The notes below the pieces were generated by a model that was not told where the DNA came from, did no database searches, and worked only from the letters and a program-made list of their open reading frames with translations. Below are positions 26,561 through 36,688 of a DNA stretch of 64,000 nt, in pieces (position 1 is the first letter of the stretch; every line of letters starts with the position of its first letter). The DNA is from Flavobacterium sp. GSB-24. Lineage in GTDB: Bacteria > Bacteroidota > Bacteroidia > Flavobacteriales > Flavobacteriaceae. A program made the translations under genes and the position numbers. The stretch lies in the NCBI RefSeq assembly GCF_027924665.1, contig NZ_AP027043.1, positions 4,960,001 to 5,024,000 on the forward strand, in the 5' to 3' direction.

Positions 26561-27763
26561 TCATTTTCCGTCGACATAATCTTGTAAGTAACTGAATCTC
26601 TCTGTTAATTTACCGTTTTCTGTGATTTTGGCTCTTTTTAGAATTCCGTCTTTATCACCGTTGAAGAAAGCTGGAATTACGTGTTCCATAAATTGTTCCC
26701 CAAAACCTTCGCTGGCATCTTTTGGAATTTCGCATGGAAGATTATCTACTGCCATAACAGCAACTGCTGCGGGATGGAAGAAATCAACTTCTTTGTCTTC
26801 TAAAGGAAAATATCCGTACAAAGGCTCTGCAATTGTCGAAGAACGAACTGTACTCGCAATCGGTCCATTTACATCGCAGGAAATATCTGCCACGACTTTT
26901 AACTTACAATCGCTGGCATTCAGCATTTCTTTAGTTAAAATCATTGGTGCATTACTGGCATAAAAATGTCCTGCAAAGTAAATATCAGACACTTTGGTGA
27001 ATCTTTCAAAATCAGATTCATATTCTTCTGGATGATTTACAAAATCATTAAAATCTAAAACCTGTCCGTCTTTTCTTTTGTTATACTCCAAAACATCAAG
27101 CTGCACATAAACTGCCTGCGCATATTTTTTCGTCAAATAATTATCAACCGTAATTTCTTTTACTTTTATAGCATCCAAAATTTCTTTAGCTCCGCTCCCA
27201 ACCTTTCCAGTTCCAGTAATTACAAATTTTAAGGCCGGCATTGTAATGCGTTTTAAGTGCATTATCAGAGCTTCTTTTCCTGAAAGTGTTTCAGCTTTTG
27301 GTAACTTAAATAACTCGAATTTAATTCCGAAAGCACGAATTCCGTTATAAACACCAACCATTCCAGCATAACGTCCAAAACCAATTAAACGGCGGTCATG
27401 TTCGTCAACAATGGTTTCGTGGTCATACAAATCAATATTTTTTTCTAAGATTGCCTGCAATAATTTTCTATTGTGAGGCTGTTTTTTAATCGTATGAGAA
27501 AAAAAGAAATAGGCTTTGTTTGGAATCAAATCTTCGACAGGAACTTCTTTCACACCAAATAAAACGTCACAATCTGAAACATCTTCAGTAACGGTGATTC
27601 CCATATTTTTATAATCCTCATCAGAAAATATTCTAATATCCGAACTTTCTACTTTTACAGAAGCATCATGATAAAGCTGTTTTAATCTTGTGAGTTCATT
27701 TGGAGCAAATACAACTCTTCTATCTGGTGGATTTTTTCTTTCTTTTATGATTCCAAACTTCAT
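26561..27763 (-). CDS. NAD(P)-dependent dehydrogenase, alanine dehydrogenase / saccharopine dehydrogenase-like
   Basis: This 400-aa protein starts MKFGIIKERKNPPDRRVVFAP, the N-terminal pattern of the AlaDh/PNT and lysine-forming saccharopine dehydrogenase family. A Rossmann nucleotide loop is visible as VITGTGKVGSGAKEIL (about residue 180), and GRYAGMVGVYNGIRAFG matches the family. It should oxidise an amino or imino acid with NAD(P)+, but which substrate is not clear. It converges on fumC and is divergent from a serine hydrolase gene. Confidence 0.72.
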   Translation of the reverse strand: MKFGIIKERKNPPDRRVVFAPNELTRLKQLYHDASVKVESSDIRIFSDEDYKNMGITVTEDVSDCDVLFGVKEVPVEDLIPNKAYFFFSHTIKKQPHNRKLLQAILEKNIDLYDHETIVDEHDRRLIGFGRYAGMVGVYNGIRAFGIKFELFKLPKAETLSGKEALIMHLKRITMPALKFVITGTGKVGSGAKEILDAIKVKEITVDNYLTKKYAQAVYVQLDVLEYNKRKDGQVLDFNDFVNHPEEYESDFERFTKVSDIYFAGHFYASNAPMILTKEMLNASDCKLKVVADISCDVNGPIASTVRSSTIAEPLYGYFPLEDKEVDFFHPAAVAVMAVDNLPCEIPKDASEGFGEQFMEHVIPAFFNGDKDGILKRAKITENGKLTERFSYLQDYVDGK

Positions 27764-27815
27764 TTATAAATGATTTTAATATTCAATAATATAACTTTTT
27801 ATATTGTATTTGTTT

Positions 27816-27832
27816 CAAATATAACAAATTTA
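27816..27832 (-). promoter_or_regulatory. Two overlapping Bacteroidota -7 boxes
   Basis: On the minus strand TAAATTTG (27825-27832) and TATATTTG (27816-27823) both match TAnnTTTG, 53-60 bp before the dehydrogenase start. Confidence 0.4.
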
Positions 27833-27982
27833 GTTAAATTTTTCTTTCCAAAATACTATTTAGAATGCTTCAAAAACGTTACAAGCTGAAAAACAAACAA
27901 ATAAAATTTACAACTCTTAAAATTATGTTAAAAAGAGTAAATTAAACTGTATAAATTGAGAAAACAACAAAATTGAATTCGA

Positions 27983-27990
27983 TATATTTG
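27983..27990 (+). promoter_or_regulatory. Bacteroidota -7 promoter box
   Basis: TATATTTG lies 13-19 bp before the start codons of the serine hydrolase gene. Confidence 0.45.
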
Positions 27991-28003
27991 TTTTTAAAGA
28001 ACG

Positions 28004-29206
28004 ATGCAAATGATTTTCCTTAAAAAAACAAAGATACCACAAATACTTTTCTCAATTCTAGTTTTGAGTTCATGTGGTAAAAACAAAAATACACAAACAG
28101 ATACTACTCGTACAGTCGAAGATACATTACCTAAAATGAAGCCGTTAGGTGCTGAAAAGAAAATTTCACAGACCTATAAAAATTCGGTTGTTGGTAGAAT
28201 TAATCATTTTTACAATAAAAACTGGCCTAATAATTCTATGAATGGCAGTTTTTTAGTGGCAAGAAACGGCCAGATTATTTTTGAAAGATATAATGGGTTT
28301 GCTAATAAAAATGAAGGTACTAAAATAACACCTGAAACGCCTGTCCAAATTGCTTCTGTCAGTAAAGTTTTGACAGCTACAGCGGTTTTAAAACTCGTAA
28401 ATGCAGGTAAAATTGATTTGGACCAGAAGGTAAATACTATTTTAAAGACATTTCCATACGAAGACTGCACAATCAGAATGCTTTTAAGCCATCGTACTGG
28501 AATGCGTAATTATGCTTATTTTACAGATAGAGATAAATCTGTTTGGGATAGACATAATCAATTAACAAACAAAGACATTCTGAATATTTTAGCAACAAAA
28601 GACATTGGTTTGGAATCTAAAACTGGAACACGTTTTAGTTATTGCAATACCAATTATGCAATGCTGGCTCTTATTATTGAGAAAATTACTGGTTTAAGTT
28701 ATAAAGAGGCGATGTCTCAGATGATTTTTAAACCATTAGGAATGACGCATACTTATGTTTTTGACGATGATAAGGACAGAAAGAAAATTGTTCCTTCTTA
28801 CAAAGGAAACGGTGTAGAAATTGGTTTCGATTATTTGGATAATGTGTACGGAGACAAAAATGTATTTTCAACGGCACGAGATCTTTTAAAATTTGACCGC
28901 GCGAGACAATCACCTGACTTTTTAAAACCTGAATTATTGAAACAAGTTTATACAGGCTATAGCAACGAACGTAAAGGGACTAAAAATTACGGTCTTGGAA
29001 TTAGAATGATTAATTGGGAAACTGGTCAGAATTTTTACTTTCATAATGGCTGGTGGCATGGCAATACTTCGTCGTATATTACTTTAATGAAAGAAGGAGT
29101 TACCATAATTGCGCTTTCCAATAAGATGACAAGAAACACTTATGCAGTTCGCAAATTAGCGCCGATTTTTGGAGATTATCCTTTTAATTTTAAAGACGAA
29201 GAATAA
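28004..29206 (+). CDS. Class C beta-lactamase-like serine hydrolase lipoprotein
   Basis: This 400-aa protein has a lipoprotein signal ending in the lipobox LSSC. The penicillin-binding-protein-like hydrolase core shows the SxxK motif in ASVSKVLTATAVLKL, the YxN motif in YCNTNYAMLALII, and FHNGWWHGN near the third motif position (HxG-like). It may act on peptidoglycan or D-amino-acid peptides; resistance to beta-lactams cannot be assumed. An alternative start two codons later (MIFLKKTK) is possible. Confidence 0.83.
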   Translation: MQMIFLKKTKIPQILFSILVLSSCGKNKNTQTDTTRTVEDTLPKMKPLGAEKKISQTYKNSVVGRINHFYNKNWPNNSMNGSFLVARNGQIIFERYNGFANKNEGTKITPETPVQIASVSKVLTATAVLKLVNAGKIDLDQKVNTILKTFPYEDCTIRMLLSHRTGMRNYAYFTDRDKSVWDRHNQLTNKDILNILATKDIGLESKTGTRFSYCNTNYAMLALIIEKITGLSYKEAMSQMIFKPLGMTHTYVFDDDKDRKKIVPSYKGNGVEIGFDYLDNVYGDKNVFSTARDLLKFDRARQSPDFLKPELLKQVYTGYSNERKGTKNYGLGIRMINWETGQNFYFHNGWWHGNTSSYITLMKEGVTIIALSNKMTRNTYAVRKLAPIFGDYPFNFKDEE

Positions 29207-29251
29207 GAAAATTTTTCTGAAAATTTTAGCATAAAGTAATTTCAAATAGCA

Positions 29252-29259
29252 TAAATTTG
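29252..29259 (+). promoter_or_regulatory. Bacteroidota -7 promoter box for tmRNA
   Basis: TAAATTTG lies 14 bp before the mature 5' end of tmRNA and matches TAnnTTTG. Confidence 0.5.
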
Positions 29260-29272
29260 CAATCCTATTTTT

Positions 29273-29669
29273 GGGGTCGACTGGTTTTGACAGCAAGTCG
29301 AATTGAACAGTAAGCACGTCGAGCATTGAGACCTTGCTCGTAAATATAAGATCTCGAACTTTTACACGGCGAAAATAATTACGCTTTAGCTGCATAATCC
29401 GAATCATAGTAAGATTGCGCCACGTCTCTACAAGGTAGAGAAGCTGGATTCTCCTGGAAAGCCTTGGTTTGTGGCGTTCCGTCAAGGAGAACCGTAAAAA
29501 TAAACCTAGATACCCATGAGCTTCGGGTGGGTTTCGAAAATTAAGAAGATAAGTGTTCGGTGGCTGTTTCTGGCCTAGCTTAACATCGAAAATCTAATCA
29601 GGAAATAAACGTGTAGAAAGCTCTTTAGTTGCTTGTTTGGACCCGGGTTCGATTCCCGGCGACTCCACA
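29273..29669 (+). ncRNA. ssrA: Transfer-messenger RNA (tmRNA)
   Basis: The 5' end GGGGTCGACTGGTTTTGACAG and the 3' end with the T-loop GGTTCGATTCC and acceptor strand CGACTCC form the tRNA-like domain. The internal tag frame (29368-29397) reads GENNYALAA then TAA, a typical Bacteroidota proteolysis tag. Together with SmpB it rescues stalled ribosomes and tags the nascent peptide for degradation. The terminal CCA appears not to be encoded (genomic ACAA), so it must be added. A strong terminator follows at once. Confidence 0.97.
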
Positions 29670-29706
29670 AAAAAGCCTGTAAACTATTTGTTTACAGGCT
29701 TTTTTT
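29670..29706 (+). terminator. Intrinsic terminator of tmRNA
   Basis: A 15-bp perfect stem, AAAAAGCCTGTAAAC (29670-29684) and GTTTACAGGCTTTTT (29690-29704), begins immediately after the tmRNA acceptor end. Confidence 0.88.
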
Positions 29707-29741
29707 ATGCACTTAATTAAACCGCTTTTTACTAATTCACG

Positions 29742-30380
29742 TTATTTAAAAAAATAACCAATCGTTATTTGGAAAACTCTATTCTTCATGTCATTATTGA
29801 TAACATAACTGACATCACTTTCTTTAAAAACATTAGAATATGATAGATTATATCGTAGGTCTGTGTAAAACTTATCTTTATATTGATAACCCAATCCAAA
29901 GTTTACAGAAGTATCAATACCTGTTGAGTATTTTTTCAAATCTAAATTTTCATGATTGTCGTAACCTAAAAAATTATCGTGATATTCATTATTAGCTTTT
30001 AGAAGTATTCCTATTTGAGGTCCTGCCTGCACACTTAATCCTTTTAGCACATAATATTTTAGCATTACAGGAATATTCAAATAGTTTAAGTCTATTGTGC
30101 TTTTATAATTGGAATTGGTTACATCCTGATCAGAAAAGGAGATTTTTGTTCCCTGCTGGCTGTACAATAATTCTGGTTGAATTGAAAAGTTTTTCGCCAC
30201 TGGAATTTCGACCATTAATCCTGCAGTAAATCCCGTTTTGCTTGATGAATTCAATTCACTTTCATCAAAAGTAAGATTTGCTAAATTTAAACCCGCTTTT
30301 ACACCGAGCTTGACTTTTTCAGTTTGAGCCATAACAGTCACACCTAAAAAGAGTGTGCATATAAGCATATATTTTTTCAT
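29742..30380 (-). CDS. Outer-membrane beta-barrel (PorT-like) protein
   Basis: The frame opens at 30413, but the ATG at 30380 gives a standard signal peptide (MKKYMLICTLFLGVTVMAQ) and is chosen (212 aa). The mature protein begins VKLGVKAGLNLANLTF, typical of outer-membrane beta-barrel domain proteins of Bacteroidota (porin-family OMP_b-brl_2), with alternating amphipathic strands and a final ITIGYFF ending on an aromatic residue. It follows the giant M4 protease by 67 bp on the same strand. Function unknown. Confidence 0.78.
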   Translation of the reverse strand: MKKYMLICTLFLGVTVMAQTEKVKLGVKAGLNLANLTFDESELNSSSKTGFTAGLMVEIPVAKNFSIQPELLYSQQGTKISFSDQDVTNSNYKSTIDLNYLNIPVMLKYYVLKGLSVQAGPQIGILLKANNEYHDNFLGYDNHENLDLKKYSTGIDTSVNFGLGYQYKDKFYTDLRYNLSYSNVFKESDVSYVINNDMKNRVFQITIGYFFK

Positions 30381-30401
30381 AGATAATATTTGTTTGAGAA
30401 T

Positions 30402-30428
30402 GGCAGCTCTCAAAAAACGAAAGCTGCC
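30402..30428 (-). other. Intercistronic hairpin without U-run
   Basis: GGCAGCT (30402-30408) and AGCTGCC (30422-30428) form a 7-bp stem between the protease stop and the porin-like start. No U-run follows, so an RNA-processing or stabilising hairpin is more likely than a terminator. Confidence 0.45.
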
Positions 30429-30447
30429 GTATTTCTATCTTAATTTG

Positions 30448-33400
30448 TTATTTTTTAATAACCTTAGCTGTGTATTTCTTGCCTTGTACAGCGCACTCTA
30501 AAACATAAACTCCAGAAGTTAATCCGCTTAGATTTACGTTTGATGGAATACTTGAATACGTTTTACTCCATACAGCTTTACCATCCATTGCATACATTTT
30601 GATTTCTGCCTGCCCATCAATCTTTTCAGCTAAAAATAGGTTTACATTATCAACAGCTGGATTAGGGAATACTCTAAAAGGATTTGTTATTTTTCCAACA
30701 AGCATACCTTTTGAGTCAAATGGTGCTGACATACTATTACATCCATTATTATTTGTTACTTGAAGGCTGTAATTTCCTTCCCAAATTGTAATTATAGATT
30801 TTTCAGTTGCGTTTGGTATTGGTCTTTCATTTAAAAACCATTGGTAAGATGTTCCTTCAACCGAAGTTGTTAATTTCTTCTCTCCCACAACCTGAATTTC
30901 TGGTACAATGTTGTTCTCCAAAATTGAAATCGTAGTACTAAAAGTTTTACCAATTCCATTTTCATTATAAACCGTTACAAAATAATCGCCGCTTTCTGTT
31001 GTCTTGTAAGTTGGCTCTGTTGAACCATCAAACCATTCGTATGATTTATAGTTTCCAGGATTCAAAACAACTTCAGGGCCGCAGACAGCTCCACTAACTA
31101 AGTCAGATTCGAAAGTATCAAATGTTGCCGTAATCTTTTCTGTAAGTGTACATCCGTTTTTGGTTGTTATTGTTACAGAGTAATCTCCAGCTTTATTTAT
31201 TTCGATACCATTAGTAACTTCACCTGTACTCCATTTGTATGAAGCAACTTTTAATTTATCTGAATTAAAATTAGTTTGGGCATCAATATATAAGCTTTTG
31301 CCTGCATATCCATGAATTACTGGACTATCAAATATTTTAAAATCTGATGTTGTTCCTTGATAAAGATAATTTTCGACTTTATTGTTTTGTGCAATACCGT
31401 CATTTTCCAATTTGGCGGTAATATTAAACACATGAGAATCTCCGCTGTTATCAAGTTTAGGCTGTTTCTTTAAAATATATTCTACGCTTTCGCCAACTAG
31501 AATTCCAGCTTCAATAGCTTCTGAAATAGTTTCATTTGTGTTGATATATTCTACATCTAATTGAATACTATTTGCAGGAATTGCAATTTGTCCTTCATTT
31601 GTCAGCTTTACTTTAAATTCAGAACCGCCGCATATATCTTTTGGTGACATTATTTGCACAGATACATCTAAAACAGGTTCGCTGATTATTTTTAAATCAT
31701 CTAAAACCATATAAGAATATCCGCCTTCTTTAGCATGTCTAAGTCGAAGCATTACAGATTTTCCTGCATATTTACTTACGTTTACTGCTCCTCTTTGCCA
31801 TTCAGTATCTGAATAAGTTCCTTGTTTAGCGTCTTTCCATATTTCAGTCCATTCACCACCTTGAGTTTTAATATCTATGCTGAATGAGTTCCTATAATTA
31901 CATTGCATTGCATAGTAAAATTCTAAAGAAGTTGCATTTTCAGATAACTTATACATTGGCGAAACCATTTCTCCATTAATTGCATAATATTCAAGCTGAT
32001 TGTAAAGCATTGTTCCTAAAGCATCTCCTGTATGATCTTTTTTCGGCAATGTCAGATTTGTATTATCTGGCTTTGGAACAGCTCTCCAAGGATAATTATC
32101 ATCACTTTGATTTGAAGTGTAACCATTTGTTCCAAATATTGAACCCTGAGCTACACTTGAAAAAGTTTCAATATCTAGATTTGGTGCCTTAGCCACGACC
32201 TGAAAAGATTTTGTAAGAGTTGCCGCTTCAGCTTTTGGCTGGCCGTTTGTAATTACTTTTACATTGATTTCGTAATTTCCTGGTTCCAACTTTGGAAGAC
32301 CATCTAATGTGTAAACAATTGTTTGATACTGTAGGATCTGATCATTTCGTTCTAAAACAATTGGCTCTCCCACAGCTTTACCATTTTGGGTAATTTGATA
32401 TTCTATCGAAGCTTTTTCTACTTTTTTATAAAATACATTTCTTGCCCCTATAAAAAATTGGTGAGAAGGTGCATCTTCGTAAACAATTTCAGGTACACTT
32501 AAATCAGATAACTGTACATATTCTGATTTCTCTGTAATCTTAATATTATCTACTGCAAAACCATTAGCAAATAACCCATTATCATCGTGCTGGAATGCTA
32601 CAATAACACAAGGTTTTCCTGCATACGGAGTTAAATCTACGTGATATTCTATCCAGTTATTAATGTAATACATTTTAAATGCCTGTTCCCACGTTTTACC
32701 ACCATCTGTACTTACTTTTACATATCCGTCAGAAATTCCAGCGCCATCTCCAAAGGCATCAAATGTCAAGTGTGCTTCTTTGTAATTGGTCAAATCCAGC
32801 ACAGGAGAAGTCAACATATCATTTGCAGCGTCGCAGTTACAAATATCATCGTTACTGGCCATAAATTTTGTATGCTCTGTTAGGTAAAAACTTGGAGACC
32901 TTAGATCTAAATCTGTTCCGAGTTTCCAGCCTGCAGCTCCTTTGTTTTCAAAAGTTCTCCATCCTTTATATCCAGCTGCATCTTCAAAATCCATTGTATA
33001 AGGCAGCACAGCTATTTTCTCATCTTCATTGTTCCAATTATCGTAATCAAAAGTGTAAGTATTATTTTCTGGCTTGATATCCTGAGTCATATCATCAGGA
33101 AATACAGAAACTTTAATGGTATTAGTACCAATGCTTTTTAAATCAATATTCGGAATAGCGTACGTTATGGTATCTCTAAACTTAGTAAATGCCAATGCCA
33201 CTTTTTCTGTTTTTGAATAAACTTCATTTTGTAAATTATCAAGAATTTTTACGGCAACATTTACCTGCTCTGCTTTTGTCGCAAAATTATTGATGATTTT
33301 AGTAGTTATTGTTGTATTAGTATTGTCAATTTTACAACTTCCAGCATCTATTTTTGCATCTAAAAGCACTAAGTCATAAGGTGCATTATCTACATGAATA

Positions 33401-36400
33401 TTATCTATAAAGGCTCCTAAGAATCCGTCATTATAATCATCTGTAGCAACACGAAAACGAATCGCTCCTTTTTTACCTGCAAGTTCACTTAAGCGAATAC
33501 CAATTGGCTTTTTACTAAAATCATTATTAATTCCAGTAAACCATGGGCCTGACAATACACCATCGTCATAAATATGTAAAGTTGAAGGATAATCGATACC
33601 GGTAACTTTTTTCCAGTTTTGATTATCTTCAGAATATTCTACCACTAATCCATCATATCCATTGTGAAACAATGAAATAATATCAAACTCAACATACGGA
33701 GAGGCAACATTACTAAAATCGAATACTGGCGATTGTAATGTAAAATCAGCATTCAAAGCCATTCTTTCAGAAGCATTTGCAAGGTTTTCAGTAGCCCACA
33801 AATATTTCGATTTTGTATCTCTAAATGAATAAGAAGATGCCTGCCATATAAATTTTTGATTGGTAGCCAGTGATTTTGAATACCAGCCTCCCGGTGTTCT
33901 TTCAAAATTTTGATTGTAAGGAAACTGAGTAATAATACCGCTGTACGAAGCACTTATAGCACTATTATTAGCCGCTACAGGATCTTGGCTGTATGATACA
34001 AAAGCTTCATAAGTATGCAGACCTGCTGCTGATAAATCAATTGTGCCATCAAAAGGAATTGTCATTTCTGTATTTCCTTTAAATGCAGTGCTTAACGTTA
34101 TATCTTTCCAGATGGTTTCGCTTCCTGGAGCTGTATCTGCATAACCCACTTTTAATTGAGATCCTGCTGGTATATCTTTACAGCCCACATTATAGATCGT
34201 TGCTGTTAGTGCATGATTTGCTGACAGCGAAGTGCCGGTATATTCCGGAAGATTTAATCCTACTACTTTAAGATCAAAATCTTTTTGCTCTGGAACAACC
34301 ATAAAACTTGTAGTAAAAGAAATTCCATCTTTTGCGCCAAATTCTGTAACTGGAGCAAAATCAAATTTAACTTCTACATAGTTTAACTTCGTTGTGCTTA
34401 TTAGGTAAGGAAGTTTTTCCTGAATTTTTACAATCGTTTCTTCGCCTGATGCCAAATCTTTATCAAAATTAATAACGCCATTACTGCCGTAAATTTCATT
34501 CAATCTGCCGCCAAAACCTGGCACCATTAATCTCAACTTATAATTTAAAACCTCATTTGCTTTAATTACAGTTGAGCCTGTATTTTTAAATTTAATATAA
34601 AAAGGCTCATCTCCTTTTAAAGAACCACAGGATGCCACAGGATTTTCAACAGAAACAAGTGCTATTTGTTTATCTGCATAAGCAGTTCCAATACCAATTG
34701 CGTACCAGGCATTACTAACTTGTTTGTATTCTTCAGAACCTATTCCGTATAAATCTTCTGTAACCATTAAAGTTGCCTGACGCATATCGCTAAAGTTTGA
34801 AGAAGGCGACAAATACTCTGTAAGTGTTATATAGGCAATTTTCTCTGCTTTAGTCAGACCAATAGCTTTAACATCATAACTATTATTAAGGTCATTTACA
34901 CCCTGACCGCCTTCGCTTAAAAGGTAAAACCAATAATTCGTGATACCGCTGTTAATGTGCACGCCGCCATTATCGTAACTAACATTTGTTGGACTTACCC
35001 AATTTATTCCTCCATAAGTATCAGGCTGACCCTGCGCTTTTGGGTTACCCATATTTCTCATACTGCCATGAGTGTACAGTTCACTTCCAAGCATCCAAAT
35101 ATCTTCTTTTTTGTCTTTTCCAACATAAAATTCAACACACGTACCAAAGATATCACTGAAAGATTCATTCATCGCTCCTGATTCTCCCTGATAGATTAAG
35201 TCGGCAGTTAAACCTGTTACACCGTGAGTTAATTCGTGGGCTGTAATTCCTAAACCAACATACGGTGTACCATAACCATCTCCAAATTGTGCCCATCCGC
35301 CAGTCCATGAAGCATTTTCGACATTAGTGCCTAAATGCGCAAGACCAATAATGGTCATTCCTTTATCATCGATACTATTTCGATTAAACCTTTCACCATA
35401 ATATTCTATGGTTTTCTGCATACCCCAATGAATATCCATAGCAACCTCATCGTGATCTTTGTTATGCAGTTCATTCCAAATATTATCTTCATCAACAAAT
35501 TCTGTGATTACCTCATCTGCAGCATGCTCGGCATGGTTCATATTCCAAGTAACCATTGGTACTTTATATTTACCTTGCAGACCTTCTAGTCTGTATCCGT
35601 CAGCGTATTGCTTGGTATTAAAAACTACTTCTCCAGCATATCTTGATTTACCTTTTCCTAGACTCTGATCGCCAAAAGCAGCATCACGGCTTAAATCAAG
35701 GTTTAAAACTATTTTTCCTGTATTTGCATCTACATAAATGGTATGACTTGATTGCGGATTTGTCGCATAAATATTAAATTTCCAAGCCAGGTAATATTCT
35801 TTTAATTCAGAAGAAAAATTAGGTCCAACATAAACCAGCTCCCCCTGTGGTTTTGTGCTAATGTTTTTATTAACTAAAGAACCTAATTTTTTACTCTCCC
35901 AAATATATTGCTGTGCATTTACAGCTTTAAGCGCATTGTCTAAAGCTGTCGCTGCATTTATTTTATAATTGCTGCTTACGGTTAATTTCTTAGCCGTAGC
36001 CCCAAATGCATCAATTTTAGTTTTATTTTCTCTAACCTTATAAATTGCTCCTTCAACAGGAACCGAGTTATGCATTTGCTGATACGTAACTACTGTTCTG
36101 CCATGAGTATCAGAAACTGATTTTACCTGCATTTTATCTGACGCAGCTAAATCAAAATCTCCTTTTTTAACCTCAAATATATTTTTAGCCGTTACGTTTG
36201 CAGTTTTTGCAAAAGACTTAACCTTTGTACTAACTGAATCCTGCGGATTTGTTTTTTGTACCGTACTACTTAGATTTTGTCCGTATAATTTTTGGCTTTC
36301 CTGTTCCTTCTTCTTTACTGCTTCAGTTTCAGCATCAGAAAGTTCTATTCCGTTTATTTTTTCTTCTTTTTGAGTGAGAAGATTTGCAGCATCATTATTC

Positions 36401-36591
36401 TGACTTGAATATGAATCACTGGCATTTTTAGAAACCTTATCTTTTGTCCTGCTCAAAGTTGGTGATCCTAATGCCATTACTGCATTGCCCTTTAGTTTGT
36501 TGGGAACAGGTGACTGAGCCATTCCTACGGAACAGACAAAGAGACCTAACAAAACAAACAAATACTTGGTTTTAAAGTAAATTTGGTTCAT
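30448..36591 (-). CDS. Giant secreted M4 (thermolysin-family) metalloprotease with T9SS sorting domain
   Basis: This 2047-aa protein has a signal peptide (ending VGMAQ), an FTP/PepSY-type propeptide (about 130-300) and an M4 catalytic domain (about 310-634). The zinc site is complete: HELTH at residues 452-456 and the third ligand Glu476 in GAMNESFSDIFG, at thermolysin spacing, with the substrate His in NGGVHINSGITNYW. After it come CARDB-like and MAM-like beta-sandwich segments, two Ig-like/PKD-like repeats and a C-terminal type A T9SS sorting domain (about 1970-2047, FRVFPNPAVDNVNLFL). It should be exported across both membranes and degrade extracellular protein; M4 plus long ectodomain is much larger than thermolysin (~550 aa precursor). 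Confidence 0.93.
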   Translation of the reverse strand: MNQIYFKTKYLFVLLGLFVCSVGMAQSPVPNKLKGNAVMALGSPTLSRTKDKVSKNASDSYSSQNNDAANLLTQKEEKINGIELSDAETEAVKKKEQESQKLYGQNLSSTVQKTNPQDSVSTKVKSFAKTANVTAKNIFEVKKGDFDLAASDKMQVKSVSDTHGRTVVTYQQMHNSVPVEGAIYKVRENKTKIDAFGATAKKLTVSSNYKINAATALDNALKAVNAQQYIWESKKLGSLVNKNISTKPQGELVYVGPNFSSELKEYYLAWKFNIYATNPQSSHTIYVDANTGKIVLNLDLSRDAAFGDQSLGKGKSRYAGEVVFNTKQYADGYRLEGLQGKYKVPMVTWNMNHAEHAADEVITEFVDEDNIWNELHNKDHDEVAMDIHWGMQKTIEYYGERFNRNSIDDKGMTIIGLAHLGTNVENASWTGGWAQFGDGYGTPYVGLGITAHELTHGVTGLTADLIYQGESGAMNESFSDIFGTCVEFYVGKDKKEDIWMLGSELYTHGSMRNMGNPKAQGQPDTYGGINWVSPTNVSYDNGGVHINSGITNYWFYLLSEGGQGVNDLNNSYDVKAIGLTKAEKIAYITLTEYLSPSSNFSDMRQATLMVTEDLYGIGSEEYKQVSNAWYAIGIGTAYADKQIALVSVENPVASCGSLKGDEPFYIKFKNTGSTVIKANEVLNYKLRLMVPGFGGRLNEIYGSNGVINFDKDLASGEETIVKIQEKLPYLISTTKLNYVEVKFDFAPVTEFGAKDGISFTTSFMVVPEQKDFDLKVVGLNLPEYTGTSLSANHALTATIYNVGCKDIPAGSQLKVGYADTAPGSETIWKDITLSTAFKGNTEMTIPFDGTIDLSAAGLHTYEAFVSYSQDPVAANNSAISASYSGIITQFPYNQNFERTPGGWYSKSLATNQKFIWQASSYSFRDTKSKYLWATENLANASERMALNADFTLQSPVFDFSNVASPYVEFDIISLFHNGYDGLVVEYSEDNQNWKKVTGIDYPSTLHIYDDGVLSGPWFTGINNDFSKKPIGIRLSELAGKKGAIRFRVATDDYNDGFLGAFIDNIHVDNAPYDLVLLDAKIDAGSCKIDNTNTTITTKIINNFATKAEQVNVAVKILDNLQNEVYSKTEKVALAFTKFRDTITYAIPNIDLKSIGTNTIKVSVFPDDMTQDIKPENNTYTFDYDNWNNEDEKIAVLPYTMDFEDAAGYKGWRTFENKGAAGWKLGTDLDLRSPSFYLTEHTKFMASNDDICNCDAANDMLTSPVLDLTNYKEAHLTFDAFGDGAGISDGYVKVSTDGGKTWEQAFKMYYINNWIEYHVDLTPYAGKPCVIVAFQHDDNGLFANGFAVDNIKITEKSEYVQLSDLSVPEIVYEDAPSHQFFIGARNVFYKKVEKASIEYQITQNGKAVGEPIVLERNDQILQYQTIVYTLDGLPKLEPGNYEINVKVITNGQPKAEAATLTKSFQVVAKAPNLDIETFSSVAQGSIFGTNGYTSNQSDDNYPWRAVPKPDNTNLTLPKKDHTGDALGTMLYNQLEYYAINGEMVSPMYKLSENATSLEFYYAMQCNYRNSFSIDIKTQGGEWTEIWKDAKQGTYSDTEWQRGAVNVSKYAGKSVMLRLRHAKEGGYSYMVLDDLKIISEPVLDVSVQIMSPKDICGGSEFKVKLTNEGQIAIPANSIQLDVEYINTNETISEAIEAGILVGESVEYILKKQPKLDNSGDSHVFNITAKLENDGIAQNNKVENYLYQGTTSDFKIFDSPVIHGYAGKSLYIDAQTNFNSDKLKVASYKWSTGEVTNGIEINKAGDYSVTITTKNGCTLTEKITATFDTFESDLVSGAVCGPEVVLNPGNYKSYEWFDGSTEPTYKTTESGDYFVTVYNENGIGKTFSTTISILENNIVPEIQVVGEKKLTTSVEGTSYQWFLNERPIPNATEKSIITIWEGNYSLQVTNNNGCNSMSAPFDSKGMLVGKITNPFRVFPNPAVDNVNLFLAEKIDGQAEIKMYAMDGKAVWSKTYSSIPSNVNLSGLTSGVYVLECAVQGKKYTAKVIKK

Positions 36592-36688
36592 TCGTTTTAA
36601 ATTTAAAAATTAATAATATAGTATGCTTGGTTAATAAATATTCCACTTCGATGGCTCATAGCAAAACCATAAAAGCAGTTTTTAAAAA

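Noticed and set aside
29156..29485. 109-aa minus-strand ORF
   Set aside because: It lies antisense across the tmRNA gene and the end of the serine hydrolase gene; composition and position show it is a shadow frame.
32641..32883. Plus-strand ORFs across the M4 protease gene
   Set aside because: Several overlapping frames of about 60-80 codons on the opposite strand of a strongly coding region; no promoter box or signal sequence.
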